A DNA stretch of 64,000 nucleotides from Acorus gramineus (lineage: Eukaryota; Streptophyta; Magnoliopsida; Acorales; Acoraceae). The position numbers and the translations under genes are program-made. This document shows, piece by piece, positions 45,548 to 58,293 of this stretch. The DNA is taken from contig JAUJYN010000038.1 in the NCBI GenBank assembly GCA_030737835.1, positions 744,001-808,000 of the forward strand, read 5' to 3'. The notes under the pieces were generated by a model. It was not told the origin of the DNA. It worked only from the letters and a program-made list of their open reading frames with translations, and made no database searches. Numbering within the stretch: position 1 is the stretch's first letter; every line of letters begins with the position of its first letter.

Positions 45548-48500
45548 TGTCACACCCCAGGGCGGCTGTCCCCGGGACGCGGCAGGTGTATATATCATAT
45601 CAGAAGCCTACACATGAGGTCAAATACATATACTCTAAACCACAGATAAAAATGACAACATAGATCAAACAAGGCTGACATAATATATACACAATATAGC
45701 GGAAGCTAAAAACTGAGTCTGTAATCCAAAACATATTACAGACTCGATACACAATCATATGTCCTGTGAGAGCCAATATACATAGTAACAACTGAATATA
45801 TACAGACGCGTGCCAAGCACGGAAATAAAATACATACAGTCAAGAAAAGGGATGCTGATAGCCTCTGGCACTCGCGGACGTAGCGCTGCTCCGCTACTAA
45901 AGGAATCCCTCGAAAGCTCCAACTGCTGCTCCGGCTCCAGCTCAGGCTCAGTGACCACTGGGGAAAACATATGCGAGGGGTGAGCCACACGCTCAGTGAA
46001 CAGCACAACCCATGCATCACAGACCATATTTACCACAATTCCATTATTTATCCATCCTCAAAGACATAACAACATAATCCAGTGGTTCGTACTTCGCCGA
46101 ACCACCACACCCTCACCCTCACCCATCAATGGGTGACATAGGCTATTGGGACTGATAATCATCCATTCACAGATCCAGTAGGTCGCTCATCGCCAACCCA
46201 CTACACCCTCACCCTGACCCTACCACGGGTGACATAGGATTTTGGACTGACTAGGCTGTTGGTCACCCTTGGTCCACCGATAGTCTCTCCTCCACTCCGT
46301 AGGCCGCTTGGTCTCCACCCACAACTTCAGCACAGTCCGAAACCAAATCAGGAGGTGCCTATTGATGTGGGTCCTCCGAAGGACGGCCTTTCTAACGCTG
46401 GGGGTAGCCTCTACCGGATCCAACGCAGGGAACAGAACAGCCTATCCATACGCATATGATCCACTCGGATCCGCCGACAACACATCTCTACCACTCAAAT
46501 GTCATGAACTCTTCAGAGTTCCTCCAGGTCGCATATCCAAGATGCGGGGAATAAGTACAATCAAAAGCAATGTTGGAATATCATTCGGGGAAAGAAACTC
46601 GGGAGTGCGGCGTGAGTTCCCGATACAGGATACCCCGACAACCAAACAAGGAACACGGAGTATCCTAACACGGGTCTCACCGCTGTCCTCGCAAGGCCCC
46701 TCCCCTATAATATTCACTAATATGCTAATAATCATACCAATCATGCAACATTACTTATAATATTATTGGGACTAGAAACCTTGGGAGGGCAGCATGAGTT
46801 CCCGATACAGGACACCCCGACAACCAAACAAGGAACACGGAGTACCCTAACACGGGTCTCAATGTTGACCTCGCAAGGCTCCTCCCGATAATATTACCTA
46901 AGGCATGCGATTTAACATACACTAGCATTTAATTTAATAAATAAACTAGTAGGACGCATACACAGGCTGAGGTTTCCTAACATGAAACAGGGGACATGGT
47001 GCATGGCTCATACACATATCCTAAGGGTGCAAGTCCCTAACATACAAGTCTAGGGTAGCATGCATTCTACATTTAAATCATGCAAGCATGGAATACATAT
47101 TACAACAGGTTAATATAATCTATGACGCCCCAGGAGAGGTCGGTATACGCCCAAGTGCGTATAACGCCTCTCTACTGGGTTGGATTGTCCCACTCACCAG
47201 TATCTGGGCCGTCGCGCGACCGCCCGTCTAGATCTGCAAGTTAGACATTCAATATGGTGAGTTAAAATCCACAAATACCCCAAAATACCCAAAAATACAT
47301 TAAACATACTCTAAAAATACCCCATACTCGAGCAAACGTACATACGACACGTACGCACGTTAGCCCGAGCACTCCGGCTCACTCCCGCACCACCGGCAAC
47401 CACCCGCACGGCCACCCGACCCCTCGGGTGTGCCGCCGCGCCTCAGCCCGCGCGCCCAGGCGCCGCTGGGCCCCTGCCCGCCGCCTTGGACCCGTAGCCG
47501 AGCCACCCGGTGCGCCGCCGCCCACTGCGCCCCGCCGCAGCAGCCCGCGCGCACCCCCGCTCTCCCCGCGCACACCACGTGAACACGCCGCACGCCCCGC
47601 GTGCACCGCCAGCTTCGCCCCGCGCGCACCCCGCGCGCACCGCCAGCTCCGCCCCGCGCGCACCACTAGCCACCTCGCCGCGCCCCGCGCGCACCCCGCG
47701 CGCACCCTGCACGACGCCCTGCAGCGGTGCCCAGCGCCCCAGCGCCCAGCGCCCCAGCGCCCAGCGCCCAGCACCCTCGGCCAGCACCCGGTACCCGCGA
47801 CCCAGCGCCCAGCGCTCAGCGCCCAGCACCCGGGACCCTCACCCAGCGTCCACGCGCACGCCCGCTCAACACGCGCCCAGCGCGCCTGGCAGCACGCGCC
47901 CCGCGCGCCTGCCAGCCTGCCCGCGTTGCCTGCCTGCGCGGGTCGCCGAGTGGCCCGAGCACCGCTCGCCTGCACGCCCAGGGCACTGCCCGCCTGATGC
48001 CCGAGCGCCCCTGCCCTGCTCGCCCGGCCTGCCAGCGCGCACAGCCCAGCAACCTGCTCTGCACGCCTCTCCCTGCACCCCCCGAGCGCACGCCCACGCG
48101 CTCACCCGCGCGCACGCGCTCGCGCGCCCAGCAAACTGGTGCACCTGCTGCCTACCGCACGCCCGAGTGCCCTGCGCCCCATGCGCAGCACCCGCGCGCG
48201 CCCCGCCCTCACGGCCATCACCCCCAGCACCGCCCAGCTCCAGCCGCTCGACTAGCACGCCCAGCGCCTGCAGCACCACCCGAGCGCACGCCGCGCGCAC
48301 GCACCCGCACGCCCGACCACCTGGTGCCCCACGCTGCTGCGCCTGCTGCCAGCGCTCCCGGGACAGCCACCTCACCTACCCGAGCAGCCTAGCTCCCCTA
48401 CCCGAGCACCCACTCACCACCACCGACCACCCACGGCCTCCGACCACCACCCCAGCCCTCCGACGGCCACCCACCGCCTCCGACCACCACCCAACCTCAT

Positions 48501-49139
48501 TTCCCACCTCCTAACATCCATCTAAACAAGAAAAGAGGGGAAAATAGGGCTTACCAAGGGAGGAAGGGAAGTCCGGACGCTCTCCGCGCGCCGAAACCTT
48601 TCCCAAAGGTCCTCTTACGCCCCGATCTACCACGGCCTTCGAACCGGGCCAAAACAGAGGAGAAAGAGAGGAGGTCGGAGTGGCTATACTCGTCGGAAAA
48701 GGGATTTGAAAACACTGGAGTGTAGATCGGGACCCGATCTACACTTCTCGTGCTTTAGGTTATAGGGTTTGAGGGGTCTAAGGGCTTCTAATGGAAGAAA
48801 AAGAGAGAGGGAGAGAGAGGGATTTGGTAGGGATGATGAATAGTGACATAAGATATTTTCTCACCCGCTATTTATACCAAGTCACTTAAAAACCCAGATA
48901 CGCCCCGGAACTGTGAAATTTTGGGAACGTTACCGGAATTCGATGAAATTTTCGTGAGAGGCCTAAAATGGTACCAGGACACCAAATATGCAGTTAGATT
49001 TCCAATCGGAGTCCTCTAGCTCAGGACGATAGCTAACAGTCCAAAAATTAGCGATTCCGATCGAAAACCGGTAAAAACCGAAAAACTGCCAGAATGCTCC
49101 AACGGTTACCAGCAGGCTAAAAGTGACACATATATAACA
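45548..49139 (-). repeat. 5' LTR of the minus-strand element
   Basis: TGTCACACCCC to ACATATATAACA. Contains the GC-rich core (about 47350-48500, some 110 bp shorter in places than its partner), the 25-nt palindrome (48720-48744) and, on the minus strand, a TATA-like region near 48870 (GTATAAATAGCGGG reversed). Confidence 0.9.
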
Positions 49140-49144
49140 GTTCG

Positions 49145-52100
49145 ACTACCTTTTCAATCCTCCTCCGGATTCCACCTTTTTTGACCTTCATATCCACTTT
49201 TTGATTAATGTAACTGACTTTTAACAAACACTAAGATCAGATAAAAAAATCAGTTACATTTTGTGAATGTAACTAATTAGTTTTAAAATATATTACACAA
49301 ATAGTTCAGTTAACTAACTTTTATTTTTTTAAAGCATGCAAATATCAGTTATATTTCAAAAATGTAGTTGGCTTGTAAAATATAGTGCATAAAAGTTCAT
49401 ATTTGTTTGAAAATGTAACACAACCATATACCAATACAACATCAAAACACTATAAAATCCTCCAAAAAAACATATTTGACATCGAACGCCAGATTTAAAG
49501 AAAAATTGTAAACAAAAGCTAGATCAACGGCTGCCATATTTAATATCAATCAACAAATTCAAGAAAAAATTTGCGAATTTAACTTTGGTTAAAATAAAAA
49601 ATCCATATAATAAGTTAGTTACATTCACAAATCCATGAAGCTAATTACAAAATTCAATACAAACATCTATATAATAGTTAATTACATTCTCTGTCACATG
49701 GGTATGCATATGTAACTGACATTCTCTGTCTCTGTCACATGCCGTATTGAAAATCACATTTGACATCAGAAACAACCAGAATTAACATTAAAAAATAGGA
49801 AAAAAATGAAAAAAATTTAAAAACATACAATAAAACAAACGCCACACTTGAATCGGCAGACATTTCAATGGCAGCCAAACTATTCTATTTGTTTTTTTCG
49901 ATCATATTAGACGCTTAAAAATGTCGTCCAAAAAATCATATCCAATTGCAATCTCAAAAAAAAATTTCTGAAAATTTATACAAAAATGAAGCTGTTGATT
50001 CAATTATGAGCGTTCAAATGTGATATAGTTAAAAAAAGAAAAAAAATCGTAATTGAATTCCCCCCATGCGCGATTCCAAATAAAGCATTATTAACCGTTT
50101 GAATTAATTTCGTTTGAGAAGTTACAAAAGTCAATTAAGGGGCATAAATGGAAATTAAAACTATGAGCTGTTATGGGGCTTATATGGGGCCTATGAATTG
50201 GGGCTTGTCAATCATTTTTCTATTTTTAATTATACATATTGCTATACATTCTTTATAAATGACAAATCAAATCTCCTTATATCCAGATATTTGTTACATA
50301 ATTCAAATCAAATCAAATAAAGGGATATCACTAATGTAATTATTCTTCCATTTAGAGGATGCATGCATCAAGGGATTTTTGTTTTAGATGGCTGATTTGA
50401 ATTTTATTTAAATGGTTTCCTTCGGTGGACATTGGTGAGTTGGAGGAGATATATTCCCTTGTTTGTTACCATTTTGAGTTTTTGGTCTTCAAATAGTTTT
50501 CTTAGATGAAGATTGGGATGGAGTGAGATGGAGATTCTTCTTTATAATTACATCTTAAGAAATACTTTGGGATCTATATACATATCTAATCAAATAAATA
50601 ATCCAATCACAATAAATCAAACCCTAACCTTAATCTGTCAAGCCGTGGACATTCTTTCCCCAAACAAGCAGCCATCCTCTTGACATAATCATCTCTTAAC
50701 AAAAAAAAAAAAAACTAAAACACTAAACAACAAAATCAGTAGAAACCGATTTCTCACCTTAGATGCGGTCACACCACCCACCATCCGGTAATCCAAAAGA
50801 GAGTCATCAAGTCTTCCTTCAATTCGCCAAGATGCCTTTCACATGGAGCAACAATATTGCCATTTAAAGTGTAGGCCACGCGTGCTACAATCAAACCACA
50901 TGCCTCCATCTTCATCTCTTGTGGTATTTGAGGAGAGGGTTTTATCATCACCACCCTCTCATATTAGGGGTGGTTGTCAAATTACAAAATGACCCTTAAG
51001 TTTTTTGGGTTTACAATTAACTCCCTATCTGATTTACAAACAGGTTCCTAAAGGCTATTAAAAGATATTTTAGATTCGCAACGAGATCCTTGGGCCCAAT
51101 AACTTGACACTTAAGCCTCAACATCTAACTTCCCCATCTTAAAAGTTCACCAAATGTCATTCAAAGGTTCTTGAGACTATAAAGATCTTTAAAAAAATAT
51201 AAAATAAATATTTCAAAATCAATTTATAATTATACTAATTATAAATCAAATTGAACCTACTATTTGGGCCGACCGCCAAATCTAAAAAATGCAAGAACTT
51301 AATTTGAATTAAAATTCATATTATATATTTAAAACAAATACACACACACATATACACATACACACACACACATACATACATACACACATACATATATATA
51401 TAATGTAAAAAAATTTCAACGAAATATATATACCTTGTTTCAGTGAGTGGATGGAATTAACTAGACACATGTAAACATGTCAATTATCCAAAAAAATATG
51501 TATCTGATCCAAATTTATATCTGAAAAATAAAAAATACCCGATATTAAAATATCCAGAGTGCGATTATGGATATCAGTATATCTGATCCAAAAAAATTTT
51601 GAATCTAACATATATTATAAAATTTGTATATGTTTGTAATACATATTATTGATGCATGTTATCTTATATAATTAATAAAAACTATGATATATTATATTAG
51701 TATTATTTTATTTTTAATGTATGATAATAAGCTTTAAAATCTCATATTTAATTTTTATATATTTTTAATATATCATTTTAAATTCAAAAATAAGTATCTG
51801 ATCTGCATCCAAAAATATTCAAATTTATGAATTAATATATGTATCTGCATTATTAGGATAAGATACAAAAATTAACACATGTGAACCTCGGTTGTTGAAG
51901 GCTTAATACATGAGACTCCATAAAAAATTCCGTGGTGTTGAATAAAAACTCATCACAGACCTAGACTTAAAAAAAAAATTATATAAAATAACACTATTGA
52001 TGATGTTATTTTAAAATAAAAATAAAAAAAACTCTAAATGCATTCATATTTTATTTTATTTTTTTAACCTAAACCCATCCACTCGTTGGTCATAGAACCA

Positions 52101-52150
52101 AAAAAAAAAAAAGGATCTCATTCATTGGGTACAAGACGTAGGCGTCTGCT
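49145..52150. other. AT-rich intergenic host DNA
   Basis: No convincing gene. Repeated words such as GTTACATT and GTAACTGAC are scattered over 49200-49760. A 61-codon minus-strand frame (50769-50954) has no recognisable motif. CA/TA microsatellites lie at about 51338-51400 and a poly-A run at 50700-50713. Confidence 0.4.
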
Positions 52151-52154
52151 TTGG

Positions 52155-52298
52155 TGACGTAGAAGCCAAGAAGAAGAAACACGAAACTCACACGTGTTTT
52201 CTAGAAAGCCCAATGAAAATGAAAATACACACCTGTCAGTCAAAGCCTTTCCACCTTCCCCTTATTTTCCTCTCCCACCAAATCCCACCATAAAAACC
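52155..52298 (+). promoter_or_regulatory. Promoter elements of the AG-peptide gene
   Basis: TGACGT (52155-52160, bZIP/TGA-type core), a G-box CACGTG (52191-52196) and a TATA-like CATAAAAAC (about 52290). These precede a CT-rich leader (about 52347-52372) and the ATG at 52404. Assignment by position and consensus only. Confidence 0.45.
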
Positions 52299-52345
52299 TC
52301 CCCTTCCACAATCTATTCTATTCTATCACACATCAACTGCAACAC

Positions 52346-52376
<31 letters not shown>

Positions 52377-52403
52377 GTTTCTGTTGTTTCAAAAAAAAAA
52401 ATA

Positions 52404-53541
52404 ATGAAGTTGCAGAGTGCATCTTTGATGGGTTACTTCTTCATATTGACTCTGATTTATGTTGTCCAAGGGCAGGTCACAGCCCCCGCTCCTTCCCCCA
52501 TTGGTGATGGTATGTTGTCATTAATTACATATGTTCTTTCATTTTTTACTTTTTGTGTTTTTTGATGTTTTTTTTGGTTGTGTAGGGTAGTCCTTGATTT
52601 TTTTAATGTTTTGGGTATTTATGGATTTCAATGTTGGATCTTTTGAATTGTGGTAAAAGAGGTGGATCTGGAAAGCATTTTTCATTGCTTATAAAGCTTT
52701 CCTTTTTTCTTCTTTAAAGGAGTCCAGGACCCCTTTAAATACATTTGGGCTAAATATGATTTTTGTCAAAGAGAATGATCCAAACATATTTTTCAAACAT
52801 TATCATAAATAACGTTTGTAAACGAATTCGCAAAAGTCCTTCTTTACTAAATCAGCTTTAAAATTAGCTTTGGGAGTTAACTTTTAGGAGCAAACACGAG
52901 ATAGCATTTTCAGTTTGATCGCAACGTCTGTCACGTAGAGAGAGTCTCTCTCTGGTACCATTCTCTCGATACTTAAAAAAAAATAAATGCTTTTGTTAGA
53001 TATCTAAACATTTATTTTCAATATTAAAAGTTTTTTTTCTTATTTCTTCAAAATATAAGACCATTGGAAGATTTAAAAAAAAAATGGATTAAGTATGATC
53101 TGGGTAAGTACATGATCACCCCAAAACTCCTCTAACCTAAACATTAGCTTTGGAAACATCATTCAGATCTGATTTTCGTTTTACACATAAACAAAATGTT
53201 CCATCATAGTTTCTTATAAAAATGTACTTATAAAAAAAATTACTTTTCCAAGAACCTGAAATATGTTTCTCAGGAATCAATTGCAAACATTGATTTCTTC
53301 TTATTTGTGAATATTTTGATCCATTAAAATATAGAGGACGTATGAATTAATAGACTATCTTAACTTCTAATTTTATTAGATAAAATGAAAAGTTTATTAG
53401 ATAAATAGAGTTGGCTCTTCTTGTTTATGTAATGTAACTTTTTTTTTTCTGTTTTTTTTTGTTACAGGCAATGCGATAGATCAAGGAATTGCGTATGTCC
53501 TCCTGCTCGTTGGCCTTGTTGTCACATACCTTATTCACTGA
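52404..53541 (+). CDS. Arabinogalactan (AG) peptide precursor, intact, two exons
   Basis: Exons 52404-52509 and 53468-53541 join through a 958-bp GT..AG intron to give 59 residues. The product has a signal peptide (MKLQSASLMGYFFILTLIYV, about 1-23), a short mature core QVTAPAPSPIGDG rich in Ala-Pro and Ser-Pro, and a C-terminal hydrophobic tail IAYVLLLVGLVVTYLIH that acts as a GPI-anchor signal. This is the standard AG-peptide plan: prolines in AP/SP pairs become hydroxyproline and carry arabinogalactan, and the peptide of about 10-13 residues is tethered to the outer plasma membrane. An intron between core and anchor signal is common in the family. A pyrimidine-rich leader lies upstream, and AATAAA (about 53625) 85 bp after the stop is a plausible polyadenylation signal. 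No sign of damage. The exact family member cannot be named. Confidence 0.92.
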
Positions 53542-53939
53542 TGCATATTTCTTCTCTTCTATACATTATGTGACATTAATTCATTTTGTATTTTTTTTTA
53601 ATTGGTAGTTTTATTTTGTATTACCAATAAACTATTATTATCATTATTATTATTATTATTATTTGGTTTTTTTTTTTTTTTATATATCGAAGGCATTTCG
53701 TGACTGACTTTACGATCGAGCTGGGAAGGTTAACAATATACTATTGTTTCACTTTGATTGCTTCTTTGATTATTTATGCATTATGAAGGCTCATCATATG
53801 GTTTTGGACGCATTTTAGTGTGGATTTGATGTGGCCTTACACAGCAGACTCTACTTAACAATTTACATGAATTTAACTCGCTTGTGTCAACATTATGACA
53901 CTTGTTTCGACCCATTAAATAGTCTCTTACAAAAGTATT

Positions 53940-54095
53940 GTCTCTTTCCCAAAATTTTGACCAAATTTTGAAGATGGATATTGGAACTGCAACACATTGA
54001 CAAAATCATCCGTTTGTTCTTTTGGCGAGGCGAAGTGATACATTCAATCCACTGGGAGATTGTCACGGCTCTTCAACCAATTGATGTGGGTCGCA
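53940..54095 (+). pseudogene. Possible LINE reverse-transcriptase C-terminal fragment
   Basis: Plus strand reads DKIIRLFFWRGEVIHSIHWE, resembling the IDKI.R.FFW.G..........W conserved block near the C-terminus of plant LINE reverse transcriptases. It is short, and an A-rich run follows at 54131-54147. Weak evidence. Confidence 0.35.
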
Positions 54096-54145
54096 TCTAT
54101 CCTTACTAAACATTTTTCTTGATCCATCAATAAAAAAAAAAAAAA

Positions 54146-54822
54146 AAGTGATTTTTCAATTCTCACCCATTCGATCAAACTTGGGCGTCACAATAAGTTT
54201 TGGAGGATCGAACTTTGTCGTCATTTCATATTTTGAGCGATCGAATTTGGTCAAACAGGGTTTGTGATAAAGCTTATAATTTTTTTTCTTAGAAATCTAA
54301 TCCCATGATGTGTATTCTTCTAGGATCCTTCATGCCACTCAAAGTCTGAGTTGTAATATAGGGGAAATCAATCATTATTATTAAATGTAAAACATAAGAA
54401 TAATTTTTTTTATATAAGTGATGGATAAATTGTCAATAGTCAAATATAAAATGTGTTTGGATATGTTTTTTTTATTTTCAAACAAAGAATATGCTTAACT
54501 ACGAATTCAAACGAAGCTTAAAAATGATATATATTTATCTAATAAGATATTTTTCTATAAAAATTTAAATTAATTGAAAGTATACGTACTTACATTTTTT
54601 TCAGTCTCTTAACTGTTGTTTGGATAAAAGAATAAATGTAGAATATGATGGATAAACTTAAAAATTTATTTGTTTATAAAAAATAGGTAGATATAATTTT
54701 GGATCCTGTTCGACCAATTTCAGTCGCCCAAAACCTGAAATGACGACCAAGTTCGATCGCCCAGAACCTGAAATGGTGATCAAGTTCGGTCGACCTAGAT
54801 TGGTGGGAACAGCCAAACACTG
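54146..54822. mobile_element. MITE-like element with long imperfect inverted repeats
   Basis: Arms of about 117 bp (54146-54262 and 54701-54822) are imperfect reverse complements. They share GATCGAACTT..GTCGTCATTTCA and GGGCGA/GAGCGA..TTGGTC.AACAGG. The right end is CAGTGTTTGGC on its outward strand, a hAT-like start. Runs of A and T at the borders hide any target duplication. Confidence 0.55.
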
Positions 54823-56270
54823 ATTTTTTTTATGGTGGGTTAAGGGAAATACTTCGTGGGGATAGACGCGCCCATTGATGTGTTGTTCATGAAATGAACT
54901 GTCACTATGTGCAGGGTGTCACTATGTGCAAGGCTACTCATCGTCCTTTTTTTGGTAGCGGCATAAGCTATTTTTATATAGATACATATTCTAGTATAAG
55001 TAAAAAATAAGTCATTTTTTTTGTAGAGTTCTGCTATACAAAACCCATTTAAGCTTCATTGACAAGCTCCATGAGATGTATGATTTTTAAAAAAGATTAA
55101 AAATGCAAAATAAAACGACATATTCAATACATTTGAGGCAACTTAGATTTTTCAAAACCAATTAAAAAAAAATCATTCATTACATCTATGAAAACCAAAA
55201 TCGAAATTTAAATCCTCTAGAATTTTTAAAAATGAAACTAAGAAACAAAATTGTAAGAGACTGAATTTATCAGAAAATGGTATAGGATTCTGTAAATACA
55301 GGAATTAAGTGTGAATTAGCCCGTGATGACTAAAAGGGGACCTAGGATGAGAAAGCCCATAGGCCCAATCCCCCTGCGGGTTAATCAGGCCCATTTTCCC
55401 CATCAGGTCGGGCAAATGATATTGCCCGACCAGGTCAAATCGGACATACACTACGGGTCGGACGTTTAAATCCTGACCAACTAAAGACGGACACTTAACA
55501 CTTCTTGGTTGAGTCAAGATGGCGGAATACAAGATGCCTGACCTGAAGTATAAACTGTCCAGACTATAATACCGGAACTGAAATGCAGGTCGACAATACA
55601 TCTGCTCCTGTGAAACAACGGTGAACCAAGGGAATATTCAATGACACTAGAAAAGGATTAGATGTCAGAAAATTGGTTACGAAATGGTAATCCCTAGGTG
55701 ACACATGTTCGCAGATCCGAGGGCCACATGGAGATTTCATCTCATAATATGGTCACCCCGCTATGCTAAGCTCGGCACGCCCCTTCTCTAGTATAAAAGG
55801 GGGACTTCATCTCCCTTTCAAGGTTTGCAAGCACTCTTTTTCTCCCCAACTCACACTCGAGAATTCTAAGTTCCTCTTCCTCTCATGAAGAGGTGACTGA
55901 CTTGAGCGTCGGAGGGGCGTTAGCCGTCACCACACTGGTGTGAGTTTCAGGTACTCGGAGGCCGAAGAAATAGGATGATGACGGGCGTAAGAGGCTTGCT
56001 GTGGATTGTAGTGAAGAGGAGTTAGCATCAACATCGTCTCGAACCTACAACCAAAGCTTGGATCGGCAAAGATCCAGCCCAGGATGGGAAGACCTGATTT
56101 CACCCCCCACAAATTGGCGCCGTTTGTGGGACGCGAGTGAGAAGCCGTCCCTAACTTCAAAAATAGAGAAGATGGTGATGACAAGAACTTGATTGACGAT
56201 TCAAGAGCAAGGTGGAGAAGACAGTCGCGTAACACCTGAAGATCCAGCCTTGTAGAAGGGCAAAGCTGTA

Positions 56271-56870
56271 ATGGGGTCTACTTCACAAAAACCAACACTC
56301 GAGTTGGACCGCAACTACGCTAAGGAGCTTGAGGAGATGAATCAGAGGTATCATCATCTCGAGAACCTGATGGAGGAGATCCTAAAGCGGCCAAATGCCG
56401 TACCACCTCCTCCTCCAGAAGTGCGAAATAAGAAAGTCCCGATCGGAGTGGAGGCTAACCTGCGAGACCAGGATCAGCAGAGTCGACGAGCCAACGGTAG
56501 GGCAGGTGAGTCGGTGTACTCCTCCGGAGGGGAGCGTAGGTGGCGAGGAAGGGAACCTATCCGGTCAGCCTTTCCACTGGAGGGGACTCAACCTAAGCCG
56601 AACAGAGAAGAGCATCACAATCGCTCCTCAAGGCGAGAACCAAGAGGCGAGCGCATGCCGCCACAACAGCCACCTAGGCGTGGACGATTCCGAAGCCTCA
56701 GTTGTTACTCGGCATTGTCAGATGATGACTACGAAGGTGAACGACCTAGTCGGACAAGGCGAACGTACATGAGCGAGATGATGAACACCCGCGACCGTCA
56801 CTTCATCGCTAGAGCACTGAAGCTGATGAGGCCTGACCTGATCCTGCTGAAAGGGTGGTTGAAGACCTAG
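56271..56870 (+). pseudogene. Truncated gag of the Tat element
   Basis: 199 codons starting MGSTSQKPTLELDRNYAKEL. N-terminal coiled-coil-like EEMNQRYHHLENLMEEILKR, a basic Arg-rich middle and RRTYMSEMMNTRDRHFIARAL. The capsid core and zinc knuckle are missing. At about 56850 the sequence passes directly into pol (VEDLEKIIIYPLEPKKYFLIG in another frame), so the gag 3' end and protease are deleted. Confidence 0.65.
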
Positions 56871-58293
56871 AGAAAATCATCATCTACCCACTCGAACCCA
56901 AGAAGTATTTCCTTATTGGTACCGCGTTAAGTCAAAGTGAAAGAACAAGTCTGATCTAACTACTCCATGAGCACATAGATGTGTTCGCATGGAAGCCGTC
57001 CGATATGCCTGGCATTAATCTAGGCGTAGTCTGCCACCGATTGTGCATCTCTCTTGCGGTACGACCTGTCAAGCAACAACAGAGATGAGTAGCTCCAATT
57101 CATGACGAGGCAATCAAGGAAGAAGTGGAGAAGCTCTTGGCTGCAGTGTTCATCCGAGAAGTCTGATACCCAGATTGGCTAGCTAATACGATGGTGGTGC
57201 CTAAGAAACATAACAAGTGGCTAGTTTACTTTGACTTCACTGATCTAAACAGTGCTTGCCCAAAGGACAGCTACCCCTTTCCTAAAATCGACTAGTTAGT
57301 AGATGCCTCTTCTGGCAACGAGTTGATGAGCTTTATTGATGCGTACTCAGGATATCATCAGATTTCGATGTATGAACATGACATAGAAAAGAAAGCATTC
57401 ATCACTTCAATAGGCACCTATTGCTACAAGGTCATTCCCTTTGGGCTGAAGAATGCGGGGGAAACATATCAGCGACTAATCACCAAGATGTTCAAGCAAC
57501 AGATTGGAAAGACCGTTGAAGTCTATATAGATGATATGCTGGTGAAAAGTGAAAGGCGAGACGATCATCAGGAGCATCTTAGGACAGCTTTTGAGGAACT
57601 TCGGAACTATCGTATGAAGCTTAACGCATCCAAATGCTGCTTCGGGGTTGAATCCAAAAAATTCCTTGGCTTTTTTACCACACATCGTGGCATAGAAGCT
57701 AACCCAGATTAGATCAAATCCGTATTGGAAATGAATCCACCAGGGAACAGGAAGAAATTCTAGAGACTAACTGGGTGATTGGCAGCTCTGAACTGATTTA
57801 TCTCAAAGGCCACCAAGAGAAGCCTTCCCTTTTTCAAGCTACTTAGGAAGGCCGAAAGGTTCGAGTGGACTTTGGAATGTCAGTCAGCCTTTGAAGAACT
57901 CAAAAGGTATTTAACATCACTGCCGCTGTTAATGAAGCCGGTCCCCCGTGAACCGCTATTTCTTTACATCGCAGCTTCCGACCACGCAGTCAGCTCGGCT
58001 ATTATAAAAGAGCATGAGGGGGTACAATGGCCGGTTTATTACGTCAGCAAATCCTTGTGTGGGCCGAAATCCAGATATCTTTACCTTGAACAAATCACTT
58101 ATGCCCTTCTCATGTCTTCTCGGAAGCTCAGACACTACTTTGTCGCTCATTCAATTAATGTAGTGACCGATTATCCACTCAAACTCATCCTCAAGAAAGC
58201 TAACATCATCGGGCGAATGCTCAAATGGGCAATCGAGTTGTCTCCCTTTGATCTCCAGTATATCCCAAGAAGTGCCATAAAAGGACAAGTAGT
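56852..58293 (+). pseudogene. Decayed RT and RNase H of the Tat element
   Basis: RT blocks in order: VPKKHNKWLVYFDFTDLNSA, CPKDSYPFPKID, FIDAYSGYHQI, PFGLKNAGETYQRL, the catalytic YIDDML (57524-57541), MKLNASKCCFGV and FLGF..HRGIEANPD. RNase H follows with LFLYIAASDHAVSSAI, VYYVSKSL and a terminal LKWAIELSPFDLQYIPR. Stops at about 56958, 57087, 57165, 57291, 57711 and beyond destroy the frame. The sequence resembles Tat/Retand rather than chromoviral RT and is cut at 58293 by the next LTR. Confidence 0.82.

Larger units (their letters stand above)
39110..49139 (-). mobile_element. Full-length Tekay-like Ty3/gypsy retrotransposon with intact gag and deleted pol
   Basis: Minus orientation. The 5' LTR is 45548-49139 (3592 bp), the 3' LTR 39110-42723 (3614 bp) and the internal region 42724-45547. 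The flanking 5-mers GTTTG (39105-39109) and GTTCG (49140-49144) agree at four of five positions. The primer site lies at 45531-45542 and the reversed polypurine tract TTCCCCCCTT at 42725-42735. Gag is open for 471 codons. The rest of the internal region is the LTR-derived insert (about 43370-44000) plus short RT-thumb and integrase-C relics. The LTRs have diverged more than those of the element at 20758, so this insertion is older. Confidence 0.9.
53626..55309. other. AT-rich spacer with small transposon relics
   Basis: Contains a TTA microsatellite (about 53634-53661), the LINE-like fragment and the hairpin element listed separately. The rest (about 54823-55309) shows nothing supportable. 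Confidence 0.4.
55310..58293 (+). mobile_element. Tat-lineage Ty3/gypsy retrotransposon, 5' part, interrupted by another element
   Basis: A probable LTR (55310-56111) with TATA box TATAAAA (55792-55798) is followed by the primer site TGGCGCCGTTTGTGGGA (56115-56131), the Arg-tRNA type usual in Tat/Retand elements. A shortened gag (56271-56870) and a pol region come next, running to 58293 where the next element has inserted. The 3' half should resume right of the window. The outer LTR end is inferred from the TG start alone. Confidence 0.78.

Noticed and set aside
50769..50954. 61-codon minus-strand frame with a Met-rich start
   Set aside because: Short, no known motif, isolated in AT-rich DNA.
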